The position numbers and the translations under genes were made by a program. The notes below the pieces were generated by a model. It was not told the DNA's origin. It was given only the letters and a program-made list of their open reading frames with translations, and did no database searches. Positions 1 through 6,770 of a stretch of DNA of 11,003 nucleotides are shown here, piece after piece. The DNA is from Planctomycetota bacterium (GTDB taxonomy: Bacteria > Planctomycetota > UBA1135 > UBA2386). Position 1 is the first letter of the stretch. Every line of letters starts with the position of its first letter. Where the stretch lies: the NCBI GenBank assembly GCA_016793305.1, contig JAEUHU010000240.1, forward strand, positions 1 through 11,003, written 5' to 3'.

Positions 1-1542
1 CTGGCGACGCGGCTGTTCGCCGACGTCGACGAAGAGCAACTCGCGAACGTGCGCCGCGAGGCGGACATCGCCAAGGCGCGCCTCGAGTGGCCCGAGCCGA
101 ACACCCAGCCGGGCAGCTGGCCCGCGGCGATCGGCAAGCGCAGTGGCTTCGTGCGCTTCCTGCAGGTCGAACCCGGCGAGACGCTGCTCGCGCAGGGCGA
201 CCTGACGACCGAGCTGTTCGTCGTGCTGCAGGGCGAAGTGGAAGCGGTGCAGGCCCGCAGCGGGCGCGACGTGTTCCGCCACCGCAGCTACGGCCCCGGC
301 GACTGGTTCGGTGAGGCCAGCACGCACAGCCACCACGCGGCCCTGGCCAGCTACCGCGCCACGGCGCCGTCGCGCCTCGCCGCCATCGAGGCGCGCCTGT
401 TGACCAAGCTCTACGCCGAGGACGAGACGTTCCACGAGCGCATCGACGAGGCCTACCGGTCGGAGCTGCCGCTGCACCTGCGCGCCACGTCGCTGTGCCG
501 CGATCTGGACGAACCGGCGGTGCTCGCCCTGCAGCAGGCCGCGGAACTGGTCACGGCCGACGAAGGCACCGTGATCGCCAAGGCCGGCGAGCCGGTCGAC
601 GCCGTGTTCCTGGTCCGCGCCGGCGCGATCGCCTGCGTGGTCGCAGGCGAAGCCGGCGAGCGCACGCTGGCCTTCTACAAGGGCAACGCGACCTTCGGCG
701 AACACGCGGTCGCGACCGGCGATCCACGCTGGCCGGCCGACTACAAGGCGCTGATGCGCACGGCCCTCGTGCGGCTGCCGGCCCGTGCGTTCGCGAAGCT
801 CGGAGGCAGCCAGCAGAGCTCGCTGCTGCGCGCCGCCAACCGCTTGATCGGCCGCGACGAAGCCGAGGCCGCCCGCACCGGCAGCGCCGCCGACGTCGGC
901 ACGCGCGGCCAGCTCGACGAACTGCACGTGATGGTCGAGCGCGAGTCGGTGAAGGGCGGCCGCGCCCTGGTCATCGACCGGCAGAAGTGCGTGCGCTGCA
1001 ACATGTGCGTCGAGTCGTGCGTCGCGGTGCACGACGACCACGAGCCGCGCCTCAGCAAGGTCGGCACGCCGGTCGCGACCGACGAAGTGCTGGTCACCGC
1101 CTGCTACCACTGCGAGACGCCGCAGTGCATGTTGTCGTGCGAGTACGCGGCCATCCGCCGCGATCCGCAGGGCCGTGTGCGCTTCGAGTACGACAACTGC
1201 GTCGGCTGTGCCGGTTGCATCGACGGCTGCCCCTACGGCGTGATCCGCCTCGTCGAGCCGAAGCCGGCCCCGCCGCCCGAGCCGTCCTTCTTCGCGCGCC
1301 TGCCGCTGCTCGGCAAGCTGTTCGGCGGTGGACAGAAGCCCGCGAGCGCTCCGCCACAGCCGACGACCGAGACGCAGCGCTCCGCGGGTGCTGGCGGCAA
1401 ACTGACCGCCGTCGCCGGCAAGACGCTGAAGTGCGACCTGTGCGCCGGCTTGCCGTTCGAGGCCTGCGTCTACAACTGCCCCACCACGGCGATCACGCGG
1501 CGCGAGCCGCAGAGCCTGTTCGACCGACGGCGAGGACTCTGA
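1..1542 (+). CDS. Tandem cyclic-nucleotide-binding domains fused to a four-cluster [4Fe-4S] ferredoxin (5' partial)
   Basis: The frame is open from base 1, so the gene starts upstream; a GTG at 49 is only an internal possibility. Counting codons from base 1, two cNMP-binding (CRP/PKA-type) beta-barrels lie at about residues 52-130 and 165-265. Each keeps an FGE phosphate-cassette core (residues 103-105 and 232-234), but the surrounding cassette is divergent, so ligand binding is uncertain. The C-terminal half is a DMSO reductase subunit B/HybA-like ferredoxin with four cysteine sets: C330/333/336/340, C368/371/376/380, C400/403/406/410 and C478/481/489/493. These would hold four [4Fe-4S] clusters. 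Between sets three and four is a 67-residue Pro/Gly-rich insert containing the hydrophobic stretch FFARLPLLGKLFGGG. No signal peptide or membrane helix is seen in the visible part, so a cytoplasmic, membrane-peripheral electron carrier is likely. It is 1 nt upstream of the FHA-cytochrome gene and surely cotranscribed. The domain calls are strong; the electron partner and ligand are inferred. Confidence 0.93.
   Translation: MATRLFADVDEEQLANVRREADIAKARLEWPEPNTQPGSWPAAIGKRSGFVRFLQVEPGETLLAQGDLTTELFVVLQGEVEAVQARSGRDVFRHRSYGPGDWFGEASTHSHHAALASYRATAPSRLAAIEARLLTKLYAEDETFHERIDEAYRSELPLHLRATSLCRDLDEPAVLALQQAAELVTADEGTVIAKAGEPVDAVFLVRAGAIACVVAGEAGERTLAFYKGNATFGEHAVATGDPRWPADYKALMRTALVRLPARAFAKLGGSQQSSLLRAANRLIGRDEAEAARTGSAADVGTRGQLDELHVMVERESVKGGRALVIDRQKCVRCNMCVESCVAVHDDHEPRLSKVGTPVATDEVLVTACYHCETPQCMLSCEYAAIRRDPQGRVRFEYDNCVGCAGCIDGCPYGVIRLVEPKPAPPPEPSFFARLPLLGKLFGGGQKPASAPPQPTTETQRSAGAGGKLTAVAGKTLKCDLCAGLPFEACVYNCPTTAITRREPQSLFDRRRGL
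1532..1536 (+). promoter_or_regulatory. Shine-Dalgarno for the FHA-cytochrome gene
   Basis: GAGGA lies 7 nt before the ATG at 1544, inside the last codons of the upstream gene. It fixes the start of the FHA-cytochrome and supports translation from a shared transcript. It is one of the few recognisable SD sites in the window. Confidence 0.6.
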
Positions 1543-1543
1543 G

Positions 1544-3799
1544 ATGGGAACGCCCACGATCGTCGTCACCCAGAACGGCAACCAGCTGCGCGCGGGCCCG
1601 GGCCCGGTGACGTTCGGCGCACGCACCGGCAGCGACGTGGTCGTCGACGACGCGGTGGTCGCCGACCGCCACCTGGAGATCGCCTTCGACGGCGTGTTCA
1701 CCGTGCGCGACCTCGGCTCGGTGAGCGGCACGTGGCTCGACGGCAAGCGCGTCACCGCACCGACGCCGATCCGCGACGGAGCCATGCTGGTGTTCGGCAC
1801 GTCGGTGCTGCGCGCCAAGCTCACCGAGGGCGAAGCGACGCTCGAGCTCGAACTCGAGCGGCAGGCGTTCTGGTGGAAGAAGCCCGGCAAGGGCGCGTTC
1901 GACAACGACCCGGACGCGATGGTGCGCCGCGAAGTGGGCTTCGGTCGCTTCCCGCTGCTGCACGCGGCGAACCGCGTGGCGATCGTCGCCGCTGGCGTGC
2001 TGGTGACCGCCGCGACGTTCGTCGCCGCGGTGATGGACCCGCTCGCCGACCCAGGTCCACTGCAGCCGTCGCACGCGCTGGTGCTCGCCGCGGCCGCCGG
2101 CACGGCTCCTCCCGGCGACGTGCACCAGGGCCTCGCTCGCTGCATCGAGGTGGCGAAGGAGCAGGGCTGCGCCGCGTGCCACGCGTTCGGCAGTGGCGCT
2201 CCGGCGAGCAAGTGCCTGCAGTGCCACGGCGACCTCGCGGCGAAGGACAGCTGGCGCCACCCGTACGTGGGCGACGGCCAGCTCGGCGTGGTCGCCGGCG
2301 TCCAGAGCGGCGAGGGCTTCTGCGTCGTCTGCCACACCGACCACCAAGGTCGCGACGCGTTCAAGCCCGCCAGTGCGCAGCTGACCGGCGACTGTGCGGC
2401 GTGCCATGCGGAGCCCGGCACGCCCTTCGATCTCGACGCATTCCGGGCGAAGCTGCCGAAGATCGTGGTGGTGACGCGTACGCAGGCGATCGACGACTTC
2501 CGCTTCCCGCACGACGTGCACGTGGCGAAGGAGATCCCGTGCACGATCTGCCACCGGCCCGACGAAGACGGCAGGAGTCGCGCCCTCGCCGGCCTGCCCG
2601 GCGATCCGACGCAGCAGGACTTCACCGCGGTGCCGTACGAGACGTGTGCGGCCTGCCACGTGCCCGGCGGTGCTCCGCACCACATGACGGCGGCCGAGCA
2701 ACAGCGCTTCCGTGCCACCGACGCGCACCAGTGGAAGGTCACCTGGCACGGCAGCGACGCCCCCGACAGCCAGTGCCGCGTGTGCCACGCGACGACGCAG
2801 CGCGACGGGCGGGAGGTGGTCGGCCCGGAGTTCCGCACCGTGACGCGGCCGTCGTTCACCGCCGAGCAGTACGCCGCCGAACGGGCGCGCTACACCTCGC
2901 CGTCGCGTTCGCACGCAGCCCAGTTCGAGGCCCATGCCAACGGCCGCGAATGCACGAGCTGCCACGTGACCGGCACGGTGCGCGCGGCCGAGCCGCGGCC
3001 GGCGCGCCCGTTCTGGCATGCGCTGCACGCCGCTGAGGGAGCCCTGCAACCACCGCGCGGCCGCGGCGGCGAGGTCAGCATCGACACCGGCGCCGGCTGC
3101 TTGTCGTGCCACGGCGACCTGCGTGGCAGCAAGGCGCTGCAGCCGGCCGCGGCCGGTAGCTACCACTGGCCCGAAGGGACCGAGGCGCAGCAGGCGTGTG
3201 CGAAGTGCCACGAGGACGGCGGCAGGCCGCTGGCGCTCACCGCGGTGCAGGTGCCGCTGCAGCCCGAACGCATCGCCAGCGCTCCGTCGGTCGACTTCCC
3301 CCACGACGCGCACGTGCAGAGCGCCCTGTTCGGCGCCGCGGGCGGCAAGCTGGCCGAGGGCTGCTTCACCTGCCACGAGTTCACGACTCCCGCGGGGGCG
3401 AGTTCCTACGCCGCGGTGCCGCGCACGCTGCCCGCGGCGCTGGACTGCCGCACCTGCCACGCCGGGCACGAGCACGTCGGCGGCAACAGCTGCAAGCAGT
3501 GCCACCCGGCCGAGGCCACGCGCAGCAACTCGTTCCTGCTGGCGTCCGCGGTGCCACCCGGCACGCAGCTGCCGGGCCGGGCGGCGCCGGTGCCCGAACG
3601 CCCGGTCCGCAGCTGGCCGCAGAACGGCGGCTTCAGCCACTGGTCGCCCGGCCATCGCGGCGACGACCTCACCTGTGCAAGTTGCCACGATGCGAAGTCG
3701 TTCGCGACGGCGAAGGCGATCGAGACGACGCCGATCCCGGACGACGCGCACCCGTCGTGCCGAGAGTGCCACCTGAAGAAGCAGTTCCACTGGCGGTAG
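1544..3799 (+). CDS. FHA domain-transmembrane helix-15-haem c-type cytochrome
   Basis: This 751-aa protein begins with a forkhead-associated domain (about residues 1-92; Arg27, His43 and the DLGSVSGT strand are recognisable). A linker rich in charged residues follows, then one hydrophobic helix at 145-164 preceded by basic residues. The remainder contains 15 CXXCH haem-attachment motifs, from C209 to C739, many with an upstream FxHxxH-type histidine pattern (for example FPHDVH, FPHDAH) typical of cytochrome c3/c7-like multihaem chains. The positive-inside rule puts the FHA domain in the cytoplasm and the haem chain outside, as c-type haem attachment requires. The likely role is an anchored electron conduit at the outer face of the cytoplasmic membrane whose assembly or activity responds to a cytoplasmic partner. 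The FHA has Ala40 where the phosphothreonine-contacting Ser usually sits, and Ser61-Gly where Asn-Gly is usual, so it may bind its partner without phosphorylation. Start chosen from the ATG with SD 1 nt after the upstream stop. The physiological donor and acceptor are not evident. Confidence 0.93.
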   Translation: MGTPTIVVTQNGNQLRAGPGPVTFGARTGSDVVVDDAVVADRHLEIAFDGVFTVRDLGSVSGTWLDGKRVTAPTPIRDGAMLVFGTSVLRAKLTEGEATLELELERQAFWWKKPGKGAFDNDPDAMVRREVGFGRFPLLHAANRVAIVAAGVLVTAATFVAAVMDPLADPGPLQPSHALVLAAAAGTAPPGDVHQGLARCIEVAKEQGCAACHAFGSGAPASKCLQCHGDLAAKDSWRHPYVGDGQLGVVAGVQSGEGFCVVCHTDHQGRDAFKPASAQLTGDCAACHAEPGTPFDLDAFRAKLPKIVVVTRTQAIDDFRFPHDVHVAKEIPCTICHRPDEDGRSRALAGLPGDPTQQDFTAVPYETCAACHVPGGAPHHMTAAEQQRFRATDAHQWKVTWHGSDAPDSQCRVCHATTQRDGREVVGPEFRTVTRPSFTAEQYAAERARYTSPSRSHAAQFEAHANGRECTSCHVTGTVRAAEPRPARPFWHALHAAEGALQPPRGRGGEVSIDTGAGCLSCHGDLRGSKALQPAAAGSYHWPEGTEAQQACAKCHEDGGRPLALTAVQVPLQPERIASAPSVDFPHDAHVQSALFGAAGGKLAEGCFTCHEFTTPAGASSYAAVPRTLPAALDCRTCHAGHEHVGGNSCKQCHPAEATRSNSFLLASAVPPGTQLPGRAAPVPERPVRSWPQNGGFSHWSPGHRGDDLTCASCHDAKSFATAKAIETTPIPDDAHPSCRECHLKKQFHWR

Positions 3800-3882
3800 G
3801 TTGCCGCAGCGAAACCGTCCGCTGGGCGCCGGCGTACGAGTGGGCACCTCGAACTGCTGCTACGCCAAGTCGCTCGACTGGC

Positions 3883-3888
3883 TACTCT
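3883..3888 (+). promoter_or_regulatory. Possible -10 element for a leaderless transcript
   Basis: TACTCT matches the TANNNT -10 pattern and ends 8 nt before the ATG at 3897, which would place the transcript start at or next to the start codon. There is no SD before this ATG, as expected for leaderless mRNA. No good -35 is seen at 16-18 nt spacing, so the call is weak. Confidence 0.25.
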
Positions 3889-3896
3889 CTAGCGAC

Positions 3897-4118
3897 ATGC
3901 CAGACCCAGACCAGACACCGCAGCGACACTGCACTGGTCGACTCGTACGGCCGGGGGAAGACCCGGAGGCGTTCGACCGAGAGTTCTGGCGTTCGATGAC
4001 GGGAGAGGAGCGGGTCGAGGTGCTGTGGGGCATGACCCTGGACGCCATCACCATCAAGGGCGGCAATCCGGATGAATCGCGACTTCAAAGATCTGTTGGC
4101 CGCATTGTCCGCCCATGA
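3897..4118 (+). CDS. Small partner protein of the nucleotidyltransferase (antitoxin-like)
   Basis: This is a 73-aa acidic/basic mixed protein. The predicted helical core begins FDREFWRSMTGEERVEVLWG and it ends with SRLQRSVGRIVRP. Small proteins with this FWxxxxxEER...LQRSV layout, directly overlapping a minimal nucleotidyltransferase gene, are a pattern I recognise from recall in many bacteria. Their role as antitoxin or chaperone-like partner is inferred from gene order, not demonstrated here. The ATG at 3897 is preferred over a TTG at 3801 because the extra 32 residues look non-coding and the family-like part begins after 3897. Its 3' end overlaps the next gene by 47 nt in another frame, which points to coupled translation. 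No signal peptide or membrane segment is seen. Confidence 0.65.
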   Translation: MPDPDQTPQRHCTGRLVRPGEDPEAFDREFWRSMTGEERVEVLWGMTLDAITIKGGNPDESRLQRSVGRIVRP

Positions 4119-4521
4119 CGTGCGATTCCTGATCGTTGGCGGCTACGCCGTGACGTTCCACGCGCGCCCTCGGTTCACCAAGGATCTCGACGTCTGGATC
4201 GATCCCACCTCAGACAACGCAGCAAGGGCGTTCGCTGCCCTGGCCGCATTCGGAGCGCCACTTCAGAGCCACGGCGTCACACCAGAGGACTTCGCCATAC
4301 CTGGCACCATCTACCAGATCGGCCTGCCTCCGAGCCGTATCGACATCCTGACCATGGTCGATGGGCTGCAGTTCCCGTCGTGCTGGGAGCGGCGGGTTCC
4401 AGCCCACTACGGGGACGTCGCCGTGGCCTACCTGTCGCGCGCCGACCTGATCGTGAACAAGAAGAAGGTCGCGCGACCACAGGATCTCGAGGACGTGCGC
4501 GCGCTCGAACGAGACGAGTGA
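4072..4521 (+). CDS. Minimal nucleotidyltransferase (Pol-beta superfamily, MNT/AbiEii-like)
   Basis: This 149-aa single-domain protein has the superfamily signature: GG at residues 23-24, then D38-x-D40 after a 13-residue gap (GGYAVTFHARPRFTKDLD), and a third acidic residue D91 in SRIDIL. Together these would bind the metal ions and nucleotide. The C-terminal NKKKVARPQDLEDVRAL segment is typical of standalone NTases of the AbiEii/DUF6036 type. Such enzymes transfer a nucleotide to protein or RNA targets and are often toxins or antitoxins; the substrate here is unknown. The ATG lies inside the upstream small gene, with an AAGGG 11 nt upstream. No HEPN-domain partner, the usual mate of MntA-type enzymes, is present. 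Base composition is lower in GC than the cytochrome genes (33 of 60 G+C in 4081-4140), consistent with separate acquisition. All three catalytic acidic positions are intact, so it is probably active. Confidence 0.85.
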   Translation: MNRDFKDLLAALSAHDVRFLIVGGYAVTFHARPRFTKDLDVWIDPTSDNAARAFAALAAFGAPLQSHGVTPEDFAIPGTIYQIGLPPSRIDILTMVDGLQFPSCWERRVPAHYGDVAVAYLSRADLIVNKKKVARPQDLEDVRALERDE

Positions 4522-4549
4522 CGCCGTCGACCGGCCTGGTGCGCCGACC

Positions 4550-6769
4550 CTACCCCTTCGCCTCGTCCCCGCCCGGATAGCCCGTCGCCTGGTTGCCGAA
4601 CCGCTGCCGCGTCGCCTTCGCCTCGGGGCGCAAGCGCACGTCCTTGTCGGCCTGGGCCGCCTGCGAGCCGTTGACCGCGGCCGGCCACTGCCCGACCGGC
4701 TTCCAGTGGCAGCGCAGGCAGTCGGCTGGCTCCTTCCGGCCCGGCCCGTGGTACGTCTGCGCCTGGCTCGCCGCCAGATGGTCGGTGATCGGCAGCTCCG
4801 CTGGCAGCAGGGCTTCGTCCTTGTGGCACTCGCTGCACTTCGTGCCGAGCGGGTGGAACTGCGCGTCGGCGAAGCCGGCGAACACGTCCTGCTCGACGCG
4901 ATAGCGCCGATCGGCACCAGCCACCGCCGAGCCGCGCACCGGCGGGATCGCCGCGAGGTTCTTCGCCGTCGCCGGAGCCGGGCCCACCCCAGGATCGGTG
5001 TGGCACTTCGCACAGCTCTTCACCTGCTCGCCGAACAGCTTCTCGGCGCGCGAGCCGCCTTCCTGGTGGTCGTGGCACTGGCTGCACGCCGCCGCTTCGG
5101 GCTTGGTGGCGACGTCGACACCGTCGGCGCCGAGCGCGTGGCACTCGGTGCAGGCCTGCTTCGCCGAGGCCACGTGCGGCCCGTGCGGGAACGCGACCAC
5201 GCGCTTCTGGGCCGGCCGCGCATCGGGCACGCCCACCTCGGTGACGTTGCCGCCCCAGTGGCACTTGGTGCAACTCGCCAGCGTGTAGGTGCGGAAATCG
5301 CCGGGTGCTAGACCAGGGCCGTCGGCGGCGGTCGCCGCGGTCGGATGGCACTCGAGGCAAGCAGCGGCGGGCGCGTTCGCCGGCAGATGCACGTCGTGCC
5401 GGAACGTCTTCTGCACGAGCCGCGACGACAGCTCGGGCACACGGGCCCGATGGCAGTCCTGGCACTTGGCGATCGGCGCCCGCCCCCCTTGCTGCGCCTC
5501 CAGGATGCCGCGCGTGGTGATGTCGGGATGCGTGTTGGCCGGGAACACGAACGTGCGCTCGCTCCAGCGCTGCACTTCGGTGGTCGGCCGTTCGTGCACG
5601 AAGTCGGCGCTGCCGAAGCGGTGGCACGACGTGCACGCCTGCCAGCCGGCTCCGTTCGCCGCGGCGGGCGACGACGAGCTGTGCAGCGGCGCAGTCGCGG
5701 TCTCACCGGTCGACCAGCCCGGCACGTCGTGGCAGCTGGCACAGCCGAGGTAGCGCTCCTTCGACAGGTCCTTGCCGAACGGGAAGTCGCGCTCGGCGAG
5801 CCCCCCCGGCGACGGCACGTAGGTGTGGCAGGAGGCGCACCCCTTCTCGATCGCCGTGTAGGCCGCCTCGGTGCAGACGCCCGGCTTCTTCGTGCCGGTC
5901 TGCCAGCGGTAGTGATCGCGGTGCAGGAACGTGCCGAGCGAGCCGAGCTCGCGCGGGCGCTTCTGGCCCTGCTCCGCCGCGGTCGCCGCCGTGCCGTTGG
6001 CGTCGCGCACGTGGCAGTTCTTGCAAGCCGTCAGCGGGATCGCGCCGGTGCCGACCTCGGTCGCCGACGCGGTCGGAATGTTCTTGTGGCAGTCGGCGCA
6101 GACGATGCCGAGGTGGTCGCCGTGGTGGAAGTCGCCACCGACGGACAGCGGCTTCGTGTTGAGGCCTCCATCCGGCCCCGCGAACACCGAGACGAGGCGC
6201 TGCGCGTAGGCCGCAGGATCGCTCGGCTTCTGGAACACCGGCACCCCGAGTTCGGCGGCGAGGGCGGCGTCGGCCGCCCCACCGAACCAACGGAACGTGC
6301 CGATCGCGGTCGCGTCGACGCGGCCCGCCTCGTGGCACGGCAGGCAGGTGCCGGGTCCGGTGGTGATGCGCAGATCCTCGCTGCCGAACTCGGCGTCCTT
6401 CGGCAGATGGCACTGCCGGCACTCCAACGCCGCGTGCGTGTGGTGGCGGAACGCCTCACGGGTACGCGTGCTGTGGCCGGACAGGTCGTCCTTCCAGCCC
6501 TCGGCGAACTCGCGGGTCAGCAGGCCGCGGCCGGCGTGGCACTGGTCGCACTCGCGCTGCGGGGTGCTGACGAGCTGCTTGCCGTCGAAGCGATGGCAGC
6601 CGCGGCAGTCGCGCCACGTCTCGGCGTCGCCCTGCTCGAACCAGACCGCGGGAACATGTTCGCGGTGGCTGAACTTCTTCGCCGGCGGCGCACCGCCGAG
6701 CGAGTCCAGGGCCGTGGTGCCGACCACGCCGACACAGCAGAGGAACAGCAGCGCCAGCGATCGCAGCAT
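4550..6769 (-). CDS. Secreted 17-haem c-type cytochrome
   Basis: This 739-aa protein has an N-terminal Sec-type signal peptide (basic start MLRS, hydrophobic core, likely cleavage near residue 20 after TTA). No further membrane helix is seen, so the mature protein should be soluble in the periplasm or exported. I count 17 CXXCH motifs, the first at C55 and the last at C684. At least six are preceded by a recurring FxHxxH unit (such as FRHHTH, FHHGDH, FRHDVH, FPHGPH) that would supply the sixth iron ligands for bis-His haems. The cysteines near the N-terminus (LFLCC) do not form a lipobox. The gene begins 1 nt after the stop of the flavoprotein gene, so translation is likely coupled. It is clearly a long-range electron wire or storage protein, but the sequence alone does not identify its donor or terminal acceptor, and it is not one of the small well-characterised cytochrome families. 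Confidence 0.93.
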   Translation of the reverse strand: MLRSLALLFLCCVGVVGTTALDSLGGAPPAKKFSHREHVPAVWFEQGDAETWRDCRGCHRFDGKQLVSTPQRECDQCHAGRGLLTREFAEGWKDDLSGHSTRTREAFRHHTHAALECRQCHLPKDAEFGSEDLRITTGPGTCLPCHEAGRVDATAIGTFRWFGGAADAALAAELGVPVFQKPSDPAAYAQRLVSVFAGPDGGLNTKPLSVGGDFHHGDHLGIVCADCHKNIPTASATEVGTGAIPLTACKNCHVRDANGTAATAAEQGQKRPRELGSLGTFLHRDHYRWQTGTKKPGVCTEAAYTAIEKGCASCHTYVPSPGGLAERDFPFGKDLSKERYLGCASCHDVPGWSTGETATAPLHSSSSPAAANGAGWQACTSCHRFGSADFVHERPTTEVQRWSERTFVFPANTHPDITTRGILEAQQGGRAPIAKCQDCHRARVPELSSRLVQKTFRHDVHLPANAPAAACLECHPTAATAADGPGLAPGDFRTYTLASCTKCHWGGNVTEVGVPDARPAQKRVVAFPHGPHVASAKQACTECHALGADGVDVATKPEAAACSQCHDHQEGGSRAEKLFGEQVKSCAKCHTDPGVGPAPATAKNLAAIPPVRGSAVAGADRRYRVEQDVFAGFADAQFHPLGTKCSECHKDEALLPAELPITDHLAASQAQTYHGPGRKEPADCLRCHWKPVGQWPAAVNGSQAAQADKDVRLRPEAKATRQRFGNQATGYPGGDEAKG

Positions 6770-6770
6770 G

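Noticed and set aside
1838..1860. Short tandem ctcgag-like repeat
   Set aside because: It encodes an alternating Leu-Glu stretch in the FHA-cytochrome and is explained by codon repetition.
3807..3824. Hairpin (CAGCG/CGCTG, 8-nt loop) after the FHA-cytochrome stop
   Set aside because: Only five pairs and no T-run, so it is too weak to call a terminator.
1493..3847. Long - strand open frame antisense to the 15-haem cytochrome
   Set aside because: The opposite strand encodes 15 CXXCH motifs and an FHA domain; the antisense product is Arg/Ala/Val-rich with no recognisable motif.
3801..3896. TTG start for the small partner protein
   Set aside because: No SD and no family-like residues in the added part; the ATG at 3897 gives a compact product of typical size.
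6700..6769. Lipoprotein signal on the 17-haem cytochrome
   Set aside because: Cysteines occur in the hydrophobic core (LFLCC), but the residue before them is Leu, not the small residue a lipobox needs.
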